A stretch of DNA of 5,741 nt, taken from Bacteroidales bacterium UBA4417 (GTDB taxonomy: Bacteria; Bacteroidota; Bacteroidia; Bacteroidales; UBA4417). Positions 1 to 4,480 of the stretch are shown one piece after another. The position numbers and the translations under genes were made by a program. Within the stretch, counting starts at the first letter, position 1. Each line of letters opens with the position of its first letter. The notes below the pieces were generated by a model. It saw nothing but the letters and a program-made list of their open reading frames with translations. It was not told the DNA's origin and ran no database searches. The stretch covers positions 271-6,011 of the forward strand of contig DGQJ01000120.1 of assembly GCA_002389705.1 (NCBI GenBank). The letters are read 5' to 3'.

Positions 1-10
1 TTAGTTTTCT

Positions 11-44
11 TTACTTTCTTTTACATTGATATAAAAGAAAGTAA
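11..44. repeat. Perfect 13-bp stem-loop, left outer hairpin of the repeat region
   Basis: Positions 11-23 (ttactttctttta) and 32-44 (taaaagaaagtaa) are exact reverse complements around an 8-nt loop (24-31). The hairpin resembles the one at 577-602. Aligned in the direction pointing into the foldback element, both contain CTTTT, three variable bases, TTGAT, two variable bases and AAAAG, and the variable bases differ so that most of each stem is kept. I infer a shared origin as an end structure of a dispersed intergenic element. The sequence is cut by the window edge 10 nt further left, so any outer boundary or target duplication cannot be seen. Confidence 0.6.
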
Positions 45-100
45 CAAAGAACTTAGCGAAGCGACTCATGAGCTCCTTTGAAAATAAGTAATGGGCGAAT

Positions 101-575
101 AAAAGATCAAGGCTTAATAAAAATATGTTGCGTTTCTATTCCGGAGGTATCTTCTCGCAATCAAGGCATGAAAGATTAGAGCAAATCCAGGCTTTTGTCG
201 TTGCTGTGTATTGCTGAGTTTATCCCGAGGTACGAGGGACACATTCCTGCACACTACCTGTCCCGCTTTTGCGGGATACCTCCGTCAAGAACAGCTAACA
301 TATTTTTCTAATGCCAATCCCTGCTAAGAAAGACTTTACCTATGGGAACAATGGTAGACAAGGATTTAACTCATTACAACATACTACAGGGTTTAGGGAC
401 CGGCCTGAGATAAATTTTAAAACAGCTGTAGCTGAAGGTAAACAGCGCAGGCAAGTGCGTAGCAAAACACCAGCTTCACGTGCTGTAAGGATGTTGCTGA
501 ACTGTGTCAAGCCTTGTTTTGCGAGGTTACCGAAGCGTACAGATGTTTAAAATTTATATCAAGCCTTGATCTTTT
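101..575. repeat. Imperfect foldback element with two ~115-nt diverged inverted arms
   Basis: The outer tips 101-115 and 561-575 are a perfect 15-bp inverted repeat (aaaagatcaaggctt). Further in, 154-167 matches the complement of 511-525 with one 1-nt indel, and 203-215 matches the complement of 461-474 with one indel and few changes. Paired coordinates sum to 676-679 throughout, so the matches are collinear around an axis near 338 and are not chance hits. The stretches between these blocks also align weakly. The centre (about 216-460) does not pair and holds a REP-like hairpin at 261-276. A further 12-bp inverted repeat, 410-421 with 546-557, lies off this axis. No transposase is present. 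It could be a non-autonomous mobile element, two head-to-head copies of a dispersed repeat, or a structured RNA. The ORFs across it (311-550, 514-768) have no recognisable domain and I do not call them genes. Confidence 0.6.
261..276. repeat. REP-like G+C hairpin tcccgc-tttt-gcggga
   Basis: A perfect 6-bp G+C-rich stem (261-266 with 271-276) closes a tetraloop of four T. The right flank, 276-284, is also an exact reverse complement of 142-150 (cggaggtat), and a related string (tatcccgaggta) starts at 221. Repeated use of 'cggaggtatccc' in both orientations resembles REP/BIME-type intergenic palindromes. There is no T-run after either arm, so an intrinsic terminator is not supported. Confidence 0.5.
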
Positions 576-576
576 G

Positions 577-602
577 GTCCTTTTGGATCAAGCCAAAAGG
601 AC
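577..602. repeat. Perfect 10-bp stem-loop, right outer hairpin
   Basis: gtccttttgg (577-586) and ccaaaaggac (593-602) pair perfectly around a 6-nt loop. It directly abuts the foldback arm ending at 575 and is the counterpart of the hairpin at 11-44. On the left side about 56 nt separate the hairpin from the arm tip, but on the right only 1 nt does, so one side has gained or lost sequence. Confidence 0.6.
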
Positions 603-769
603 GAAAAATAAACTTCAAAACAGGGATTCAACACTTTACTCCTTTCTCCCTACCTCTTGGCTTAATAATCTTAATTTTATTCTTTTTCCACAACTTTTGA
701 ACCTGATCCCAATTAGCTTGATTGCCTCCCCCCGCATCCACCCGCTACCGGTCCCGGGGGAACAATAAA
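603..769. other. Intergenic stretch with no supported gene
   Basis: This stretch joins the right hairpin to the tandem array. It is A+T-rich up to about 720 and then strongly G+C-rich (cccgcatcca through gtcccggggg, 731-760). The only thing seen is a short minus-strand open stretch at 628-741 (GTG start, 37 codons, rich in Lys with an N-W-D-Q core), too short and unrecognised to call. Confidence 0.4.
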
Positions 770-1063
770 CAATATCCTGTAAACTGAATCCATATTTCAC
801 GAAATGGCCTCCAACAATCAGGAAACGGCCTTCAACAATTTAGAAACTGTCCCCAACATTCAGTAACCCACCGCCAACATTTAGTAAATAGCCATCATTA
901 TTTTGTAAACTGTCACCAACATTCACGAAACAGCCATCAACAATCAGGAAACTTTCACCATTTTATAGGGAACTGCCCCAAACAATCAGGAAATTTCAAA
1001 CAATTCTTAGGGAACTTCCACCAACATTTTGGAAGCCATCATCAATTTTCAGGAAACTGTCGT
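770..1063. repeat. Degenerate tandem array, 14 units of exactly 21 bp
   Basis: Units begin at 770, 791, 812, 833, 854, 875, 896, 917, 938, 959, 980, 1001, 1022 and 1043. The conserved part is about caacaatcaggaaac, followed by six more variable bases. There is not one indel across 294 nt although units differ at several bases each. A decayed copy (ends in gggaac) can be seen one period earlier at 749, and a weak one at 1064. The strict period is both 7 codons and two helical turns. In the plus frame starting at 770, unit codons 1-7 read roughly Q, Q/H, S/F, G/R/V, N, variable, H/P, with Asn kept in 12 of 14 units by both AAC and AAT. It is not a CRISPR, because no unrelated spacers lie between the repeats. 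The array lies 3' of the minus-strand operon. Confidence 0.85.
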
Positions 1064-1276
1064 CATGGTTTTAAATGCGGCCTTGTATATAATGTCAACA
1101 ATCAAAATGTTTTTAGCAAACAACACGGGTTTTAACCTTTATGTATTAACTTTTTGTTCAGTTTCCTTTCCGGCCACACACGCCTGGCTTAAAAACTGTC
1201 TTCAAGGGCAGGGCTTTGGAAATTATACCCTTGCTCAATCAGGTCTGCAGGTACTTCTTTCACTGTATTAAAATAT
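1064..1276. other. Spacer between tandem array and PIN gene, no supported gene
   Basis: The heptad-repeat open frame runs on in the plus strand to a TAA at 1133-1135 with no repeat character after about 1078. On the minus strand a 24-codon GTG-started open stretch lies at 1189-1263, rich in acidic residues and ending LEDSF. It looks somewhat protein-like but is too short to assign. No clear intrinsic terminator follows the PIN gene's TAA. Confidence 0.4.
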
Positions 1277-1822
1277 TTAATTTCTCAGTATAGCAGGGTT
1301 TGATGTCAGTAAATCAATAGAAGCCATCTTATAATCAATATCATTGGTTAGCAATACGAAGGCATGGTCCTTACAGGTCAATAAAATTCCTTTATCCGAA
1401 AAATCAAGTGAATCTGCAGTTAAAAAAGACTGAATTTCTGTTTTTGTAAAAGTCCTGCCCACCACGGTAAAAGTGTTTAAAATATTAGTTTCTACGATAA
1501 GATATATGTCTGATAATGCTGCTTTCCCATCAGAGCTGTTTCTATACTGTTTGAATGTAAGATCGCTTTTCTGAATATCATTTGCACGCAGATAATTGTC
1601 ATATGAAAGCCTGATTGTACGATTCACAACCTCCGAAATCACTATGAAATCAACAAATAATTCATTACTTTGACGTAGTAACTGTCCGAATGCCGAGGAA
1701 TAAGCTGCTTCCCATCTGTAAGAACCCGATGGCCAAAATATATAAATCAGAACATTGGCATCAAAAAACACTCTTCTGCCACAAATTTCAGAAATATTTT
1801 GAGTAGAATATTTTGTTGCCAT
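1277..1822 (-). CDS. PIN-domain nuclease (putative toxin/effector)
   Basis: This 181-residue protein has the PIN fold signature. D21 sits in FFDANVLIYIF after the first strand, E64 in VISEVVNR, D143 in DFSDKGILLT, and D161 in LLTNDIDY. In PIN ribonucleases these four acidic positions bind the metal ions that drive RNA cleavage. All are present, so the enzyme is probably active and cytoplasmic. It is longer than a typical VapC (about 130 residues), with the extra length between E64 and D143, and no VapB-like antitoxin gene lies next to it. It is the last gene of a three-gene operon, starting 3 nt after the stop of the STAS-like gene, so translational coupling is likely. The upstream GHKL ATPase and STAS-like protein probably control it. 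I infer an effector role, and the RNA target is unknown. PIN assignment is firm; toxicity is inferred. Confidence 0.85.
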   Translation of the reverse strand: MATKYSTQNISEICGRRVFFDANVLIYIFWPSGSYRWEAAYSSAFGQLLRQSNELFVDFIVISEVVNRTIRLSYDNYLRANDIQKSDLTFKQYRNSSDGKAALSDIYLIVETNILNTFTVVGRTFTKTEIQSFLTADSLDFSDKGILLTCKDHAFVLLTNDIDYKMASIDLLTSNPAILRN

Positions 1823-1825
1823 AGC

Positions 1826-2173
1826 CTACTCACCCATTATATCATTGATGCTTCTTTGCATTGCTTCAGGATCTTTATAATACAATTTAGCAGTATCAAC
1901 AACACGCTTTAGCGAAACAGCACCACTATCCGACAGATTTTCAACAGATAAACTTTTTTTGATTATTTCTTCGGAAAAATCCCTGTATAGCTGCCCAACC
2001 GCAGTATTTAAAAATGCAGTGGTGAGCATTTCAACATTAAGAAATGATAAAGTAACTTTCCTGTCATCAGCCAAAGCTTTCTTTATCAATTCATATACTT
2101 TCTGTCCGTCGTCAGCTTCAACACAAAACGAATCGCCAACAGTATTTACAATATTAATTGTAATGTTTTTCAT
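1826..2173 (-). CDS. STAS-like domain protein (DUF4325 type)
   Basis: This is a small, soluble, single-domain protein of 115 residues. The core stretch 40-63 has a strand (VTLSFLNVEML) followed by TTAFLNTAVGQLY at the start of a helix. This is the pattern I recognise for DUF4325, the STAS-like family that pairs with GHKL ATPases. A second block, LKRVVDTAKLYY at 88-99, fits the family's C-terminal helix. In classical STAS antagonists such as SpoIIAA and RsbV, a Ser/Thr at the start of this helix is phosphorylated by the partner kinase. T51/T52 lie at about that place, which is inference only. The gene starts 4 nt after the ATPase stop and ends 3 nt before the PIN start, so all three are almost certainly one transcript. 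Its likely job is to bind the ATPase, the PIN protein, or both, as a switch. Confidence 0.8.
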   Translation of the reverse strand: MKNITINIVNTVGDSFCVEADDGQKVYELIKKALADDRKVTLSFLNVEMLTTAFLNTAVGQLYRDFSEEIIKKSLSVENLSDSGAVSLKRVVDTAKLYYKDPEAMQRSINDIMGE

Positions 2174-2177
2174 TCAG

Positions 2178-3035
2178 TTAAAATATATTGTTTTTGTCAA
2201 ACTCCTGTTTTAACACATAAGAGCTATAATCATCAGTTCGGAATTGCAAATTTACAATTGTTCCGGGGAATGAGCCGTTGAAAATTTCTGTTTTTTCACC
2301 CCGACTGTCGAATTGGTAAAATCCATCATCGCTTATAATCTGCATTTTACCTTTGTTTTTCTCAATAAACTCTTTTATAAATGCAAGCCCAATGCCTCCG
2401 GTAACCCCTTTTTTAGTTGTATGGGTATCTTCGGTTGCCCATTTTATAGCTTGTATGGAACTCAGGTTGGAATTAAAAGTTTCATTAACTTTCCGCTTAA
2501 ATCCCATTCCTGTATCAACAATAGTAAATTCTATCCGGTTGTCTTTGGGAAAAAACTGGCCACAGGTATAAATATGTTTACTCGAACTGTGAATCTGTGC
2601 ATTTACAAATATTTCATATATAGCTTCAGTCATTTTTTCCTTAACCAGTAATGACATTTTTGGTAATTCAGCCCTGCCTATAAGCTCATGCACAACATAA
2701 TTGTTGAAGAATTTTCCATCCGATATTTTCAATTTCAAAAATCGTATAGTTGTATGGTAATTATCAATAACCCGGCTTCGACCGAAAAACGAAAGAAAAT
2801 CGTTTTTCAGTAGTATTTTTTCAATTTCAGGACTTATGTAATCAAATTCTATATTGTTCAGATTTTCAGCAAGTTTATCAAAAATCCCACCTAAGGCTGA
2901 GCACATATTAGCAGCAAACCATTGCCTAAGCTCAATATGAATGGTACTAAATGCTTTATCTTTATGCTCCTGATAAAAAGCAATCAGTCTTTGATAACTT
3001 TCGAAAGTATTGTTTATTTCTACTAAACGGGTCAT
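2178..3035 (-). CDS. GHKL-type ATP-binding protein, possible STAS-like N-terminal half
   Basis: The C-terminal part of this 285-residue protein is a GHKL ATPase domain. The N box is EAIYEIFVNAQIHS (137-150, with E141, N145 and H149), the G1 box VDTGMGF (173-179), the G2 box GGIGLAFIKEF (213-223), and the closing strand GTIVNLQF (258-265). There is no membrane segment and no DHp phosphoacceptor helix, so it resembles stand-alone anti-sigma kinases (SpoIIAB/RsbW-like) more than a two-component sensor kinase. Residues about 28-85 (IHIELRQWFAANMCSALGGI, then FDYISPEIEKILLKNDFLSFFG) suggest a degenerate STAS-like region before the ATPase domain. It is first in the operon, and its ATG is preceded by AAATTAAA with no Shine-Dalgarno. 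The operon is much more A+T-rich than the genes to its right. I infer it senses a signal and switches the STAS/PIN pair; what it senses is unknown. Confidence 0.85.
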   Translation of the reverse strand: MTRLVEINNTFESYQRLIAFYQEHKDKAFSTIHIELRQWFAANMCSALGGIFDKLAENLNNIEFDYISPEIEKILLKNDFLSFFGRSRVIDNYHTTIRFLKLKISDGKFFNNYVVHELIGRAELPKMSLLVKEKMTEAIYEIFVNAQIHSSSKHIYTCGQFFPKDNRIEFTIVDTGMGFKRKVNETFNSNLSSIQAIKWATEDTHTTKKGVTGGIGLAFIKEFIEKNKGKMQIISDDGFYQFDSRGEKTEIFNGSFPGTIVNLQFRTDDYSSYVLKQEFDKNNIF

Positions 3036-3107
3036 TTTAATTTATTGGCTTCATTTGGCTAAGTTATAGAATAAAATCGTATTGACCCTATGTTCATTTT
3101 TAAGAGA

Positions 3108-3115
3108 CAAATTTA
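3108..3115 (-). promoter_or_regulatory. Possible Bacteroidota -7 promoter element for the ATPase/STAS/PIN operon
   Basis: Read on the minus strand this is TAAATTTG, matching the TAnnTTTG -7 consensus. It would give a leader of roughly 65 nt before the ATG at 3035. I see no good -33 TTG at the usual spacing, so the promoter may be weak or need an activator, or the match may be chance in A+T-rich DNA. Confidence 0.3.
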
Positions 3116-3167
3116 ATGCGCAATAAATATGATCTGTATGGATTAGTATTTTTCTAACACCTCTATT

Positions 3168-3179
3168 CTGAAATTTCAG
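3168..3179. promoter_or_regulatory. Perfect 12-bp palindrome CTGAAATTTCAG (possible operator)
   Basis: This perfect dyad lies about 52 nt upstream of the possible -7 element and about 130 nt upstream of the ATPase start. It has no T-run on the minus-strand downstream side, so it does not look like a terminator for the OmdA gene. A dimeric regulator site is possible, but this is weakly supported. Confidence 0.25.
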
Positions 3180-3255
3180 GCTTTATTTTTAATTATGGTC
3201 AAATAGGAAACTTACAACATCCTCATTCCTTAAAATTCTGATCCATTTGTGTTTT

Positions 3256-3852
3256 CTAATAAAACTTCTCCGCTTTCCCAAGCATTTCAAGTATTTCCTG
3301 TTTTCGTTTTTCCTTTGTTTCGGGGCGTTTGGCCGTTTGCAGCCGCCAGCAGATGGCATATTTGTTAGTCTGGCTCAGCGATTCGTAAAATGCCAGGGCA
3401 CGGGCATCGGCCTTAAGCGCGGCTATAAAATCGTCGGGCAGGCTCATATTTGCCGGCGAATCATAAGCCACCCCCCAGCGACCGTCGGCTTTGGCAGCTT
3501 CCACCTGCGCCATGCCCGCGGGTTTCATGCGACCCTCGGCGGTAAGCCGGGCAATATGTTCAACATTGCGTTTGCTCCAGATGCTTTTCGCACGGCGTGG
3601 CGTAAAGTGCTGTTTGTACGATAAGGCGTCAATCGACTTAATCTGCCCGTCGATCCAGCCATAGCAAAGGGCAACATCCAGCGCTTCGGGATAAGTAACC
3701 GAAGCAATGCCCGATCCTTTTTTATAAAAATGCAGCCAGATGCCATCGTACAGGGCATAATTTTCATTCAGCCATTGTTCCCAGTCTGCGGGATTGGCAA
3801 AAGCGATTAAAGGCAGATCAGCCTTAGCTGTTTTCTTTTTGGGTAGGTTCAT
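3256..3852 (-). CDS. YdeI/OmpD-associated (OmdA) family protein
   Basis: This 198-residue soluble protein carries the family's hallmark blocks: YPEALDVALCYGWIDGQIK (54-72), FTPRRAKSIWSKRNVEHI (83-100) and the C-terminal AKRPETKEKRKQEILEML (174-191), with W38 and the DGIWLHFYKK strand (36-45) before them. Its length is close to what is usual for this family. Members are annotated as YdeI/OmpD-associated or bacteriocin-protection proteins, and enterobacterial YdeI is linked to envelope stress and antimicrobial peptide resistance. The biochemical role is not established. I chose the ATG at 3852. The frame can be extended five codons to a TTG at 3867, but ATG is preferred and the extra residues add nothing. 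It overlaps the end of the transporter-suffix gene by 29 nt, so the two are probably translated together. Confidence 0.85.
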   Translation of the reverse strand: MNLPKKKTAKADLPLIAFANPADWEQWLNENYALYDGIWLHFYKKGSGIASVTYPEALDVALCYGWIDGQIKSIDALSYKQHFTPRRAKSIWSKRNVEHIARLTAEGRMKPAGMAQVEAAKADGRWGVAYDSPANMSLPDDFIAALKADARALAFYESLSQTNKYAICWRLQTAKRPETKEKRKQEILEMLGKAEKFY

Positions 3853-4129
3853 CGGATTGTATTTCAACGGCCTGTGGCGCGGGTTTGTTTTTAAACCATG
3901 TTTTCGGGTTCAGGTAAGCTTTGTATTTAGCAAGGAGTTCTTTTCCCAGCAGGAATCCCCCCACCCAGAAAGTGACTTCGCCAAGCACAATCAGCACGGT
4001 AGTAGCCGTTATTTTAACCTTACCGGCGACCTCCAGAAAAGGCACCCCTGCAATAGCTAAAAACAACAAAGCCGAAACCCCGATCAATGCTATCCCGGTT
4101 TTAAATTTCCAGTTTTTCTGCATCGCCAT
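3824..4129 (-). CDS. Transporter suffix domain membrane protein
   Basis: This small protein (101 residues) has two hydrophobic segments, about 10-30 (TGIALIGVSALLFLAIAGV) and 40-61 (ITATTVLIVLGEVTFWVGGF). They are followed by the conserved GKELLAKYKAYLNPKTWF tail (62-80) and a polar C-terminus. The E in GEVTFWVG inside the second helix and the KYK..LNP tail match what I recall of the 'transporter suffix' family, found free-standing or fused to the end of transporters. It sits in the inner membrane; its function is unknown. The frame stays open up to an ATG at 4408. That upstream part contains the direct repeat at 4257-4290 and reads as low-complexity Lys-rich sequence, so I place the start at the ATG at 4129 (an ATG two codons later is equally possible). 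Its end overlaps the OmdA gene. Confidence 0.8.
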   Translation of the reverse strand: MAMQKNWKFKTGIALIGVSALLFLAIAGVPFLEVAGKVKITATTVLIVLGEVTFWVGGFLLGKELLAKYKAYLNPKTWFKNKPAPQAVEIQSDEPTQKENS

Positions 4130-4256
4130 TTTTATTGCTTTATAAATTGGTAAAACCCTGCATTTTATTGCAGCAACTTTAGTTTCTATGAATTTTAACC
4201 ATAAAGTACGCTTTGGTTTACGCAACGAACGCAAAGCCTGATTTGTTATGCAAAAG

Positions 4257-4290
4257 CTTTGTGCACTTTGCGGGATCTTTGTGCACTTTG
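4257..4290. repeat. 14-bp direct repeat, period 20 (ctttgtgcactttg)
   Basis: ctttgtgcactttg occurs at 4257-4270 and again at 4277-4290, followed by tggtaaag. A looser echo, cgcaaagcc, lies near 4230. Strings of the form 'tttgtgcactttgtggt' are common intergenic filler in Bacteroidota as I recall. It sits in the 351-nt gap 4130-4480 upstream of the transporter-suffix gene, which otherwise holds only A+T-rich sequence and the hairpin at 4415-4447. I see no TAnnTTTG promoter element there. Confidence 0.6.
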
Positions 4291-4414
4291 TGGTAAAGAA
4301 CTTTAAAATTTCATTTTTTGTTTGAACCAATGGATTTTTAATCCATAGTGGTTTAGTGTAAAATTTTATGTTGCTTGCACTAATTGCTCTAAAACTAAAC
4401 TTACTCAATCTTCA

Positions 4415-4447
4415 CCCCTCTCTTTCCTTCAAAGGGAAGGGCAGGGG
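4415..4447. repeat. 13-position G+C/purine hairpin downstream of the hydrolase gene
   Basis: Positions 4415-4427 (cccctctctttcc) pair with 4435-4447 around a 7-nt loop. There are 12 pairs, two of them G-T, and one C-C mismatch. It follows the minus-strand hydrolase stop at 4481 by about 35 nt and may help end or stabilise that transcript, but no U-run follows in that direction. A run of nine G at 4444-4452 and a second possible pairing (ggggagtt at 4449-4456 with aactcccc at 4486-4493) lie next to it. It may instead be a dispersed repeat. Confidence 0.5.
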
Positions 4448-4480
4448 GGGGGAGTTCTTTTCGAGGCAGATGTGAGTTCT

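Noticed and set aside
628..741. 37-codon minus-strand GTG ORF, Lys-rich with an N-W-D-Q core
   Set aside because: It looks slightly protein-like, perhaps the tail of a decayed gene, but it is too short, has a TAG two codons before the start and matches no family I know.
311..768. Two short plus-strand ORFs (311-550 and 514-768)
   Set aside because: They lie across the foldback arm, the right hairpin and the following spacer, have no recognisable domain, and their sequence is explained by the repeat structure.
770..1063. CRISPR array
   Set aside because: The repeated unit is 21 bp end to end and degenerate. There are no unrelated spacers of 25-40 nt and no cas genes.
1189..1263. 24-codon minus-strand GTG ORF just downstream of the PIN gene
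   Set aside because: It has an acidic protein-like tail, but it is too short to assign and is separated from the PIN gene's +1 frame by a TGA. The PIN protein is complete without it.
1029..1271. Plus-strand ORF of 80 codons
   Set aside because: It begins with TTG inside the tandem array in a frame that is stopped in other units, and shows no family features.
1277..1822. Classical VapBC toxin-antitoxin pair
   Set aside because: The gene upstream of the PIN gene encodes a STAS-like protein, not a DNA-binding VapB-type antitoxin, and the PIN protein is longer than usual VapC.
2178..3035. Two-component sensor histidine kinase
   Set aside because: There is no DHp helix with phosphoacceptor His before the GHKL domain, no membrane or sensor segment, and no response regulator nearby.
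3247..3624. Plus-strand ORF of 125 codons, and a minus-strand ORF at 3525-3767
   Set aside because: Both are shadows of the OmdA-family gene in other frames.
4130..4408. N-terminal extension of the transporter-suffix protein to an ATG at 4408
   Set aside because: The extension reads through a direct repeat and A+T-rich intergenic DNA; family members begin just before the first membrane helix.
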